Below are positions 51,444 to 58,818 of a DNA stretch of 64,000 nt, piece after piece. The translations under genes and the position numbers were made by a program. Every line of letters begins with the position of its first letter. Within the stretch, counting starts at the first letter, position 1. The stretch is from Arcicella sp034931005. Lineage in GTDB: Bacteria > Bacteroidota > Bacteroidia > Cytophagales > Spirosomataceae. The stretch lies in NCBI RefSeq assembly GCF_034931005.1, contig NZ_JAYGIN010000010.1, positions 62,001-126,000 of the forward strand. The letters are read 5' to 3'. Under the pieces are notes generated by a model that was not told the DNA's origin, did no database searches, and saw only the letters and a program-made list of their open reading frames with translations.

Positions 51444-51501
51444 CAGTCGCTCTGCCAATGTCATTAAGTTAAGGTATTTAATAACATTGGGCAAGTAACT
51501 G
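51444..51501. repeat. Inverted element B, flanking the 184-residue gene
   Basis: CAGTCGCTCTGCCAATGTCATT at 51444-51465 pairs imperfectly with 51480-51501. The first arm is about 85 percent like the right arm of element A, in reverse orientation. Confidence 0.75.
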
Positions 51502-51533
51502 ACTATTAAAATTTCAAATCAACAAACTAACTT

Positions 51534-52316
51534 CTAATAATCACCCCCAGCACCACCGCCACCGAAGTCGCCACCACCAAAGCCACCGAAGTCGAAGCCA
51601 CCTCCGCCTCCGCCGCTGTTTGAACCTCCGCCCCAGCCTGATGAACCACCAGTTGAGAAAATTATTGGACCTCCCCAACCTGAATCTCTATAACTACGTC
51701 TGCCACCGCCTCCGCCACCGCCATTTTTAGAGCCAATGATGTACAAAATCACAATAACGACGATGATGATAATTAAGATAACCCAAAAACCACCTTCTCC
51801 ATCCGATTCAGGTTCTGCCTGAAATTCCCCCGAAGCACGCTTCATGATTTCGGAAGTCGCTTCATCTAAACCTTGATAAAATTGCCCTGCTTGAAAATAG
51901 GGTTTCAGAATGGTATTAATAATTCTTTTAGAAATGGCATCAGTAATGGTGGCTTCCATGCCTCGCCCAGTTACAATTCTGAGTTTACGAGTTTCCGTAG
52001 CCCATAAAAGCACCAAGCCGTTGTTTTTATCTTTTTGTCCAACGCCCCAATCTTTTGCAATTTTCATGGCATAATCATAAGGGTCAGAATCGCCCGTAGT
52101 TTTCACTATTACGATGGTAATTTGTGTGGAGGTACTATCGGCATAACCTCTTAATTTTTGTTCTAAAGATTGTAATTCCGTTGGTGATAATTTCATTACA
52201 AAATCATTGACCAATCTGGGTGGGTTAGGTTTTGCTGGAATATTCTGTGCTTGCGAAATGGCAGAAAACAGAAAGCAGAAAACAGTAATTATATATGGAA
52301 ATAATTTTCTGAACAT
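51534..52316 (-). CDS. Exported TPM-domain protein (YgcG-like) with Gly-rich tail
   Basis: A 260-residue protein from the ATG at 52316 (MFRKLFPYIITVFCFLFSAIS), because the longer frame translates an intergenic hairpin. Signal peptide 1-24, then a TPM domain (KLSPTELQSLEQKLRGYADS, VIVKTTGDSDPYDYA, GLVLLWATETRKLRIVTGRG), a TM helix (FWVILIIIIVVIVILYIIG) and a Gly/Phe/Ser-rich C-terminal tail with SGWGG and FGGGDFGGGG repeats. This is the classic third partner of LemA in the lemA-TPM operon; role in the envelope, mechanism unclear. Confidence 0.92.
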   Translation of the reverse strand: MFRKLFPYIITVFCFLFSAISQAQNIPAKPNPPRLVNDFVMKLSPTELQSLEQKLRGYADSTSTQITIVIVKTTGDSDPYDYAMKIAKDWGVGQKDKNNGLVLLWATETRKLRIVTGRGMEATITDAISKRIINTILKPYFQAGQFYQGLDEATSEIMKRASGEFQAEPESDGEGGFWVILIIIIVVIVILYIIGSKNGGGGGGGRRSYRDSGWGGPIIFSTGGSSGWGGGSNSGGGGGGFDFGGFGGGDFGGGGAGGDY

Positions 52317-52338
52317 GAAATTATGGTGATTAGTAATG

Positions 52339-52395
52339 TAGCACGGGATTTTGTCCCGTGTCGGAGTACAATTCACGGGACAAAATCCCGTGCTA
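52339..52395. repeat. 22-bp perfect inverted repeat between the two TPM genes
   Basis: 52339-52360 pairs with 52374-52395, loop 13 nt. Each arm is itself a palindrome (CACGGGA-TTTTG-TCCCGTG), so it can fold either as one long hairpin or as two side-by-side ones. Confidence 0.9.
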
Positions 52396-52399
52396 CAAT

Positions 52400-52834
52400 T
52401 TACCCAAACGAAATATCGTCAGGAAGTTCATTAACATCGTCGGATTGATAAGGGAAATAATGTTTCAATTGCTCTCCTGCTGAATGAATTCCTTTGACTA
52501 AACCTTCTGTATAAAGTCCTTGGGCAAAATGAGTTTTAAGTAAAGTTTTGGTCGATTCCCAGAAATTTTCGGGAACAACTTTGTCAATTCCTTTATCTCC
52601 TAAAACAGCAAATTTGCGGTCGTCAATCGACAGATAAAACAACACACCATTTTGTTGAGCAGTATTTGCCATGCCAAGATTCACGAAAACTTCGGCAGCA
52701 CGGTCGAGAACATTTTCGGTGGCACAAACCTTTTCGATATGAATACGTATTTCACCCGAACTATTGAGTTCTGCGGCTTGAATAGCTTTGGTAATTTCTA
52801 TTTTTTGGGAATCAGTAAAAAAATTTTGAGGCAT
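52400..52834 (-). CDS. TPM-domain protein, second copy (short)
   Basis: A 144-residue protein with a single TPM domain and no signal peptide: KIEITKAIQAAELNSSGEIR, DRAAEVFVNLGMANTAQQNG, VLFYLSIDDRKFAVLGDKGID and KTHFAQGLYTEGLVKGI. Short TPM proteins of this type follow lemA in many Bacteroidota. Cytoplasmic or membrane-associated. Middle gene of the lemA-TPM-TPM operon on the minus strand. Confidence 0.9.
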   Translation of the reverse strand: MPQNFFTDSQKIEITKAIQAAELNSSGEIRIHIEKVCATENVLDRAAEVFVNLGMANTAQQNGVLFYLSIDDRKFAVLGDKGIDKVVPENFWESTKTLLKTHFAQGLYTEGLVKGIHSAGEQLKHYFPYQSDDVNELPDDISFG

Positions 52835-52865
52835 GATTTTTCAGGAAAACAGTAAAGGGGAAAAG

Positions 52866-52927
52866 GTAAACGGTTCACGGTGAATGGTTCACTGTTTACC
52901 ATGAACCGTTTACCGTGAACCGTTTAC
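52866..52927. repeat. Inverted repeat between the short TPM gene and lemA
   Basis: GTAAACGGTTCACGGT at 52866-52881 pairs with 52912-52927; inside, GGTTCA and TGAACC form a second pair. Family of GTTTACC/GGTTCA words. Confidence 0.85.
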
Positions 52928-52936
52928 TCAAAAACA

Positions 52937-53530
52937 TTATTTTGCACCACCAAAATCAACCGTTGGAGCTTTTGATGCACCTGCATCTGCTTCAAAATAT
53001 CCTTTTGTAGCAAAGCCTGAGAAACCTGCAATTAAGCTATTAGGGAAGGTAACAATTTTGTTGTTATATCCTTTTACAGTATCATTAAAACGGTCTCTTT
53101 CTTCTTTGATACGGTTTTCAGTACCTTCTAATTGCGACTGTAATTCCGAGAAATTTTCAGTTGCTTTTAATTGAGGATAGTTTTCTGCAACTGCCATCAA
53201 ACGTGATAATGAACCACTTAATTGACTTTGAGCAGCCTGATATTTTTGGATATTTTCAGGAGAAAGGTCATTGGCATCTAATTTAATTTGTGTTGCACTC
53301 GCACGTGCAGAAATTACATCGGTAAGCGTTCCTTTTTCAAAATTGGCAACTCCTTGCACCGTTTTTACCAAATTCGGAATTAAATCCGCACGACGTTGAT
53401 AAGCTGTTTGTACTTTAGCCCATGATGCTTGTACATCTTGATTACTGGTAGCCATACCGTTTCTAACACCGATACCCCAGAATAATAATAAAGCTGCAAT
53501 TCCTAATCCGATAAGAAGGTTTCTTGACAT
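52937..53530 (-). CDS. lemA: LemA family membrane protein
   Basis: A 197-residue protein with one N-terminal TM helix (LIGLGIAALLLFWGIG) and a long helical periplasmic domain. Family motifs: NQDVQASWAKVQTAYQRRADLIPNLV and later YPQLKATENFSELQSQLEGTENRI, then FPNSLIAGFSGF. The function of LemA is not defined. First gene of the lemA-TPM-TPM operon. A TACATTTG promoter element on the minus strand lies 120 nt upstream. Confidence 0.96.
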   Translation of the reverse strand: MSRNLLIGLGIAALLLFWGIGVRNGMATSNQDVQASWAKVQTAYQRRADLIPNLVKTVQGVANFEKGTLTDVISARASATQIKLDANDLSPENIQKYQAAQSQLSGSLSRLMAVAENYPQLKATENFSELQSQLEGTENRIKEERDRFNDTVKGYNNKIVTFPNSLIAGFSGFATKGYFEADAGASKAPTVDFGGAK

Positions 53531-53648
53531 AGTTTTGATTAATTTTTAATTTGAATTTGTTTGAATTTGAAAATCAATTTTGAAACGATAAAAAAGCAAT
53601 TTGGATACTCTCTAATCTGTTTTATTTATTGGTTCTTCAAATTCTGTC

Positions 53649-53681
53649 CAAATGTAGATATTTTTTTTACATCCAAACAAA
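53649..53681 (-). promoter_or_regulatory. Promoter of the lemA operon
   Basis: TACATTTG (minus strand, 53649-53656) with TTTG at 17 or 21 bp spacing. The rest of the 290-nt gap shows no gene. Confidence 0.45.
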
Positions 53682-53821
53682 ATCTATGTTGAATATTTGA
53701 GTTTTAGGGGGTAACGGTTGTTTTTGAGTATGAATTAGAGATTTTGAAGGGAAAATAAATGAGCTTTACCACAGTATTTAATAAGTTTTAAAAATTGACA
53801 AAGTTCACATTTTCGTAAAAT

Positions 53822-55309
53822 CTAACCTTTAATCCACTTTTTTATATCAACAATCGGATTTGGATAATCTACACCCAAACGCACGCCAAATTTCTTTTGT
53901 TCTTCATTTGTCAACAGTCCAACTAAATGTATTTTTTCGGCAGGAACTCCCGATAATTCTGGCAACCAATATTTTACGTATTCGCCTTTGCCGTCATAAT
54001 TGGTTGCTTGTTTCAAAATATTAAAATAACGATTTTCTCGTGGGTCGTTGCCTACACCTGCAACATAAAGCCAATTTCCCCAATTAGAACAAACATCATA
54101 GTCAATCAACTGACTCTCAAACCAAGCGGCTCCCCAACGCCAATCAATTTGTAAATCTTTTACCAAGAAACTCGCCACATTTTGTCTTCCTCGATTCGAC
54201 ATAAAACCTGTTGCTAATAATTCTTTCATATTGGCATCTATTAAAGGCACGCCCGTTTCTCCTAAACGCCATTTTTCAAAGATGGGAAAAACCCCACCCA
54301 ACCCTCCCCGAGAGGGAGGGCTTTTGATGTCGATAGCCCTCCCTTTCGGGGAGGGTTGGGTGGGGTTTTCTTTCAATCCAGACTTATAAAAGATTTTACT
54401 GCCAAATTTCATCGCAACAAATCGGAAATAATCACGCCAAATTAATTCAAAAATCAACCAATAAGTCGATTCATTTTGGGTGCGTTCGGCTTCATATTTC
54501 TTGATTTCTTCATAAATATACCTCGGGGAAATACAGCCATTAGCTAACCAAAGCGAGAATTTGGAAGAATAATCAAGTCCCAACATTCCATTCCGAGTTT
54601 CTTTATAGACTTTCAGCAGGTCTTTTTTCCAGAAATAATCATTCAAACGATTGATTCCTTCGTCTTCTCCACCACATAGGACGGCTTTCCAAGCTGTCTT
54701 TTCTACTGACAGGATAGAATCAATAGACTGATTTTGCAATGACAGGATGAAATCCTGTCCTACATCAATTTTCTCCTTAAAAACCAAATTTGTGGGCGTT
54801 TTAAAAACAGCACGAACTTTTGTATTTCGTTCAACCTTATTTCTAAATTGGGTAAAAATATCGGGTAAATTATCTACATCCATTGGCAAATCATCAACGT
54901 GATAAAGTGTTGATTGCCAGAATAATTTCATTTTTCGCCCATCCGCTTTTAGTCGTGTTTCTACTTCTGAATCCACGTCGATTTCTTCTTGCGTAACTTC
55001 TTCCGAAGTATAAACCTCATCGGCTTGAATTTCTTTAGCTAAAACTGGAATAATGTCTTCGGGGAAGCCCGTTCTGACGATAAGATTAGAATTGATTTTT
55101 TGTAAATTTTGACGAAGATTTTCCACCGATTCTATCAAAAACTGATGCCGTAATTCACCAGTTTTGGGGAATTCAAGATGATGTTCTTTAAAAATACGTG
55201 GGTCAAAAATATAGACAGGAATAACATCCGAAGTTTTTTCGGATGCCTTAAAAAGTGCTTCGTGGTCGTGAATCCGCAAGTCGTTGCGATACCAAAGTAA
55301 GATTTTCAT
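53822..55309 (-). CDS. CRY-DASH photolyase/cryptochrome with two repeat-derived insertions
   Basis: A 495-residue flavoprotein of the DASH branch, with single-strand or loop DNA photolyase activity in known members. N-terminal Rossmann part RNDLRIHDHEALF; LPDIFTQFRNKVE in the linker; FAD domain with WLIFELIWRDYFRFVAMKFG, GFMSNRGRQNVASFL and CSNWGNWLYVAGVGNDPR. At residues about 314-341 the normal spacing between KIFYKSGLKE and FPIFEKWRLG is broken by a Pro/Gly-rich stretch encoded by a GC-rich palindrome (54288-54369). A second odd stretch, residues about 182-203, is encoded by another repeat (54704-54765). Both keep the frame. Confidence 0.95.
   Translation of the reverse strand: MKILLWYRNDLRIHDHEALFKASEKTSDVIPVYIFDPRIFKEHHLEFPKTGELRHQFLIESVENLRQNLQKINSNLIVRTGFPEDIIPVLAKEIQADEVYTSEEVTQEEIDVDSEVETRLKADGRKMKLFWQSTLYHVDDLPMDVDNLPDIFTQFRNKVERNTKVRAVFKTPTNLVFKEKIDVGQDFILSLQNQSIDSILSVEKTAWKAVLCGGEDEGINRLNDYFWKKDLLKVYKETRNGMLGLDYSSKFSLWLANGCISPRYIYEEIKKYEAERTQNESTYWLIFELIWRDYFRFVAMKFGSKIFYKSGLKENPTQPSPKGRAIDIKSPPSRGGLGGVFPIFEKWRLGETGVPLIDANMKELLATGFMSNRGRQNVASFLVKDLQIDWRWGAAWFESQLIDYDVCSNWGNWLYVAGVGNDPRENRYFNILKQATNYDGKGEYVKYWLPELSGVPAEKIHLVGLLTNEEQKKFGVRLGVDYPNPIVDIKKWIKG
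54288..54369. repeat. 82-bp GC-rich palindromic element inside the photolyase gene
   Basis: Perfect 23-bp outer arms (54288-54310, 54347-54369, containing CCCCACCCAACCCTCCCC) and 10-bp inner arms (54313-54322, 54335-54344). Translated in frame as part of the photolyase. Confidence 0.95.
54704..54765. repeat. Second repeat element inside the photolyase gene
   Basis: Two direct copies of TGACAGGAT(A/G)(G/A)AAT at about 54707 and 54740; the second is part of a palindrome GACAGGAT-GAA-ATCCTGTC at 54741-54759 followed by CTACATC. Similar words are common in the intergenic elements here (GACAGGTT, CCTGTCCTAC). Confidence 0.75.
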
Positions 55310-55310
55310 T

Positions 55311-55378
55311 TCGAGAGACAGGCTTTAACCTGTAATTGATTGATTTTCTTCATCGCATACAGGCTAAAGCCTGTGTTA
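55311..55378. repeat. Inverted element between photolyase and methyltransferase
   Basis: ACAGGCTTTAACCTGTA at the left and TACAGGCTAAAGCCTGT at the right form imperfect arms; each also contains its own short palindrome. Same word family as 20887-21044. Confidence 0.7.
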
Positions 55379-56098
55379 CGAGAACAATACTACCTCCCAA
55401 CGAAATGCCCATTTCCAACGAATAGAATACTTGGTAAAACCTGCTTTTTGAATAATTTTCTCTAAATCACTACGACGAAAAGCACGCCAAACAGACAATT
55501 TAGCGTCGTTCTTAACCAAATAAGATTTGAGAAAGAGTTTGGTAATCCAAGCGATGGAATGATAGGCAAACCAATGGCGGTGAATATCATTGATAACTAT
55601 TCCGATACGACTTTGTTTTTTGAACTGCTTAAATATTTTGACCAAACTTTCATCGTCGAAATGATGGCAAAAGAGCGTCATGGTAATAATATCGAAGGAC
55701 TTTTCTTTAAATTCTTCCGAGAAAATATTTTCGTGTAAATAACTTATATCTGGATAATTAGCGGTTCTTTTCTTGGCAAAATCTATCATAAAATCATTGG
55801 CATCAATCCCGATAAATTGAGATTTAATTCCTTTCTTTTTTGCCCAATTTGCCATTACCATTAGCATATCTCCTCCGCCACAACCAAGGTCGGCGATGGT
55901 TAATTGTGATTGGTGATTAGTGATTGGTGAATTGGAATTTGCTGTTAATTTCTTCAATCCACTAACCGTTACTTGGTTTCCGCCCAAATATTTATTGATG
56001 ATGGCTAACTCTTCAAGATTCTGACGGAGAGCGTCATTGTCCAATTCGAGGTCGTCAATTAACTCGTTTTCGTTACTTCGGTATGATAGATTTGGCAT
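55376..56098 (-). CDS. SAM-dependent methyltransferase with repeat-derived insertion
   Basis: A 240-residue class I methyltransferase. The SAM motif I is ADLGCGGGDMLMV at about 69-81; IGIDANDFMI and NIFSEEFKEKSFDIITMTLF follow. The N-terminal start (DNDALRQNLEELAIINKYLGG) is that of a Bacteroidota methyltransferase often found with polyketide- or isoprenoid-type genes; substrate unknown. Residues about 53-67 (NSNSPITNHQSQLTI) are encoded by tandem TGATTGGTGATTAG words (55902-55940), a repeat type otherwise intergenic here. Divergent from an SDR gene across a palindrome array. Confidence 0.85.
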   Translation of the reverse strand: MPNLSYRSNENELIDDLELDNDALRQNLEELAIINKYLGGNQVTVSGLKKLTANSNSPITNHQSQLTIADLGCGGGDMLMVMANWAKKKGIKSQFIGIDANDFMIDFAKKRTANYPDISYLHENIFSEEFKEKSFDIITMTLFCHHFDDESLVKIFKQFKKQSRIGIVINDIHRHWFAYHSIAWITKLFLKSYLVKNDAKLSVWRAFRRSDLEKIIQKAGFTKYSIRWKWAFRWEVVLFS

Positions 56099-56112
56099 AT
56101 ATTTGTAATTGT

Positions 56113-56383
56113 ATTACGATTCTCCAGAATCGTAATTATTATACATTTTTTCGATTTTGGAAAATCGAAGTACATTTTTTTTCGATTTTGGAAAATCGAA
56201 GTACATTTTTTTTCGATTCTGGAAAATCGAAGTATATTTTTTTTCGATTCTGGAAAATCGAAGTACATTTTTTTTCGATTCTGGAGAATCGAAGCACATT
56301 TTTTTTCGATTCTGGAGAATCGAAGTACATTTTTTTCGATTCTCCAGAATCGAGATACAATTTTTCGATTTTGGAAAATCGAA
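56113..56383. repeat. Array of nine 18-24-bp palindromes with 31-bp period
   Basis: Palindromes start at 56113, 56150, 56181, 56212, 56243, 56274, 56305, 56335 and 56364. The unit is TTCGATT(C/T)T, GG or CC, A(G/A)AATCGAA, separated by GTACATTTTTTT. Centres are 31 bp apart (35 for the first step, 30 and 29 for the last two). It fills the gap between the divergent methyltransferase and SDR genes. Confidence 0.97.
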
Positions 56384-56392
56384 GTACAATTT

Positions 56393-57181
56393 ATGAATCT
56401 AAATTTAAAAAATAAAAACGCCATTGTATGCGGTAGTACGCAAGGACTTGGGCGTGCATCCGCCATTGAATTGGCTCTGTTAGGAGCAAATGTAACACTT
56501 GTTGCTCGGAATGAAGATACTCTTAATGAAACCCTTCATCGCTTGGATAGTTCACAGGGGCAGAAGCATTCTTATTTTGTTGCAGATTTTTCAAAACCCG
56601 ATGAACTAAAATTAGGCATCGAAAATCATTTAAAGGCAAATCCACTTGTACATATTTTAGTCAATAATACGGGAGGTCCAGCGGGTGGAGCAATTATTGA
56701 AGCTGATTTGGCGGAATTTACCCAAGCATTTTCTAATCACTTGATTTGTAATCATATTCTTGTACAAGCCTGTGTGCCGAGTATGAAAGCTGAACAGTTT
56801 GGACGAATTATCAATATTATTTCTACTTCGGTAAAAGAGCCAATCAACGGTTTGGGCGTATCCAATACTACTCGTGGAGCAGTGGCTTCTTGGTCAAAAA
56901 CACTGGCAAATGAGTTGGGGCAATTCGGAATAACGGTCAATAACGTTTTGCCAGGTTATACCAAAACGGCTCGTTTAGATTTTGTGGTAAATTCCAGAGC
57001 AAAATCTGCGGATATTGCAGTTGGTGAAGTTGCAGAAATGATGATGTCGGACGTACCTGCGGGACGTTTTGGCGAAGCCCATGAATTTGGAGCAGCCGTC
57101 GCTTTTTTGTGTAGCCCAGCCGCTGCATATATCAATGGTGTAAATTTACCCGTTGATGGTGGCAGATTGAGTTGTATATAA
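56393..57181 (+). CDS. SDR-fold protein with altered catalytic tetrad
   Basis: A 262-residue short-chain dehydrogenase/reductase. Cofactor loop CGSTQGLGRA (TGxxxGxG-like), NNTGGPAGG in place of NNAG, and the Ser-containing strand INIISTSVKEPI. The expected YxxxK is replaced by VSNTTRGAVASWSKTL, i.e. Asn and Arg at the Tyr and Lys positions, as in a known FabG-like subgroup with NNTGGP. Either it uses a different mechanism or its role is non-classical. The ATG sits 9 nt after the last palindrome of the array. Confidence 0.88.
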   Translation: MNLNLKNKNAIVCGSTQGLGRASAIELALLGANVTLVARNEDTLNETLHRLDSSQGQKHSYFVADFSKPDELKLGIENHLKANPLVHILVNNTGGPAGGAIIEADLAEFTQAFSNHLICNHILVQACVPSMKAEQFGRIINIISTSVKEPINGLGVSNTTRGAVASWSKTLANELGQFGITVNNVLPGYTKTARLDFVVNSRAKSADIAVGEVAEMMMSDVPAGRFGEAHEFGAAVAFLCSPAAAYINGVNLPVDGGRLSCI

Positions 57182-57183
57182 TA

Positions 57184-57229
57184 AAATTCTTTCCCCTAAT
57201 TTGCACCTTCAAATCAGGGGAAAGAATTT
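57184..57229. terminator. Bidirectional terminator between SDR and NUDIX genes
   Basis: 14-bp outer stem AAATTCTTTCCCCT/AGGGGAAAGAATTT and 5-bp inner stem ATTTG/CAAAT. Confidence 0.9.
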
Positions 57230-57238
57230 ATCTGAAAG

Positions 57239-57670
57239 CTACTTCCATTCTTGTCTAATCTTGCCAATATACTCAAATCCTTGATTGAGAGCCTTTTGTA
57301 GTTCAAGTCCTACATTTGGGTACATATCCAATTGGTTCAGTTCTTCAATGGGTTGCCAAAGCACTTCCAAAGCTGAGGTTTCTTGTGGATTCAACACAGG
57401 CGTTCCATTCAAAATTTTTGCCCTAAAAACACAATGTAAAACGTCTTCTTTGCCTTCAGGCATGATGACATCACCCGTCAAAAGCATTTCTTCTAATTCA
57501 ATATCAATCCCTAATTCTTCTTGTAACTCTCGCACAACGGTCGAGGCAAGCGTTTCTCCTTTATCCACATTTCCACCCGCTAAATTATAAACATCAGTAT
57601 TGCCGTAACGATACCGCATCAGTAAAATTCGGTTATTTTCAACAATTGCTACACTTGGACGTACTTTCAT
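57239..57670 (-). CDS. NUDIX-family hydrolase
   Basis: A 143-residue protein from the ATG at 57670 (MKVRPSVAIVENNRILLM); the frame to 57715 adds 15 residues without family character. The NUDIX box is complete: G33-x5-E39-x7-R47-E48-L-Q-E51-E52-L-G-I. It would hydrolyse a nucleoside diphosphate linked to another group, using Mg2+; substrate unknown. Cytoplasmic. Convergent with the SDR gene. Confidence 0.93.
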   Translation of the reverse strand: MKVRPSVAIVENNRILLMRYRYGNTDVYNLAGGNVDKGETLASTVVRELQEELGIDIELEEMLLTGDVIMPEGKEDVLHCVFRAKILNGTPVLNPQETSALEVLWQPIEELNQLDMYPNVGLELQKALNQGFEYIGKIRQEWK

Positions 57671-57802
57671 ATTTTTTGTGATTAAGTAGGGGTAAATTAT
57701 TCTACCGATTGTCATACCAACGTTAAGGAAAATTCATTTTTTCTTCAAAACAACCTCAAAAACGTTATTCTGACAAACATAAAAATTAAACGCTTAGAAA
57801 CG

Positions 57803-58522
57803 ATGAAAAATCTATTAAAAACTTCGCTAATTCTTTTAATGGTTATACTCAATAGTTGTATCATTAAAGTTGACAATGACCCTTTGCCACAATCGGCGTA
57901 TTATGAAGTACGGCAAAATTTCAATTTATCAAATTTCGATGGAATCAAAACTGGAAGTGCTTTTAAAGTAAATATTATTCAAGGAACTTATTACAAAGTC
58001 ACTGCCATTGGTGATGAAACTGATATTGACGATTTGGATTTATACGTTCGTAATGGAACGCTTTATGGAGGTTACAGAAATAATGCTCGAAATAAACACT
58101 ACACCATGAGAATTGACATTACCGTTCCCGCCCTTTCATCCGTTCAATTTTCGGGAGCAACAACGGCAGATGTTAGCGGTTTTTATACCAATACTTTTGA
58201 TGTTATTTTATCGGGAGCATCCAAATTATTTCTGGATATAGACGTAACAAAACTTTACATGGATATTTCGGGAGCATCACAATTTACACCTTCGGGAGAT
58301 GCTCAAAAAATATCAGGTGAAATCAGCGGTGCATCATTGTTAAATACGCTAAATTTCCCTTCCGACGAAATGGATATTAAAGTGTCGGGAGCAAGTTCAG
58401 CCCGTGTTGATGTCTATAAATACTTAAAAGTAAATGCTTCTGGAGCGAGTAGAGTCCGTTATAGAGGAAATCCTACAACCACCATTAGTACCTCTGGAGC
58501 AAGTACCGTTGAAAGAGATTAG
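57803..58522 (+). CDS. DUF2807-type exported lipoprotein (head GIN domain)
   Basis: A 239-residue protein. N-terminal lipoprotein signal (LILLMVILNSC, Cys19). The body is a DUF2807 beta-solenoid: RQNFNLSNFDGIKTGSAFKVNI start, then repeated SGA(S/T) turns (VQFSGATTADVSG, VILSGASKLF, MDISGASQF, GEISGASLL, KVSGASSARVD, NASGASRVR, STSGASTVE). Anchored at the cell surface or periplasmic face; function unknown. A relative in shape to the DUF4097 repeat protein at 4.5 kb. Followed by a strong terminator. Confidence 0.9.
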   Translation: MKNLLKTSLILLMVILNSCIIKVDNDPLPQSAYYEVRQNFNLSNFDGIKTGSAFKVNIIQGTYYKVTAIGDETDIDDLDLYVRNGTLYGGYRNNARNKHYTMRIDITVPALSSVQFSGATTADVSGFYTNTFDVILSGASKLFLDIDVTKLYMDISGASQFTPSGDAQKISGEISGASLLNTLNFPSDEMDIKVSGASSARVDVYKYLKVNASGASRVRYRGNPTTTISTSGASTVERD

Positions 58523-58596
58523 TTTAGTTTTTAAATGAATGTGTTTTATGCCATTGTTTATGTTTTCACAAACAACAATTCATACTACAAAATATC

Positions 58597-58637
58597 AAAA
58601 AGAGGTCGCTGAAATAAATCAACGACCTCTTTTTGCA
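58597..58637. terminator. Terminator after the DUF2807 gene
   Basis: 12-bp stem AAAAAGAGGTCG/CGACCTCTTTTT with a 14-nt loop. Confidence 0.9.
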
Positions 58638-58649
58638 TTTTTGGGTACT

Positions 58650-58812
58650 TATAAATCCTCTCATCGGGCTTGCTTTAGCACGGCTTGTTGGTGGAAAACA
58701 CCAACAAGGGCGGGAATCTCTCCTCGGGGTGCTGCCCCCAGATGGCTGGTCGGGAGACCAGCCAAGGGGACGAGAGACCAGCCATCTGGCGGACACTTGC
58801 GCTAGATGAGGA
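58650..58812. repeat. GC-rich composite inverted-repeat element
   Basis: Contains CTTGTTGGTG-GAAAA-CACCAACAAG (58684-58708), GGCTGGTC-GGGA-GACCAGCC (58744-58763) and a further arm GACCAGCCATC at 58776-58786 that can pair with GATGGCTGGTC at 58741-58751. Clearly more GC-rich than its surroundings. It ends seven bases before the stop codon of the exported gene cluster and could mark one edge of an insertion. Confidence 0.85.
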
Positions 58813-58818
58813 AATACA

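Noticed and set aside
56113..56383. Regular 31-bp units looked like a CRISPR array.
   Set aside because: There are no unique spacers: palindromes and spacers are both near-identical, and no cas genes are nearby.
56083..56466. Several open frames of 70-135 codons on both strands across the palindrome array.
   Set aside because: They only translate the 31-bp repeat in different frames, giving the same words (FRFWKIEVHFF, ENRSTFFFD); the symmetry of the repeat keeps all frames open.
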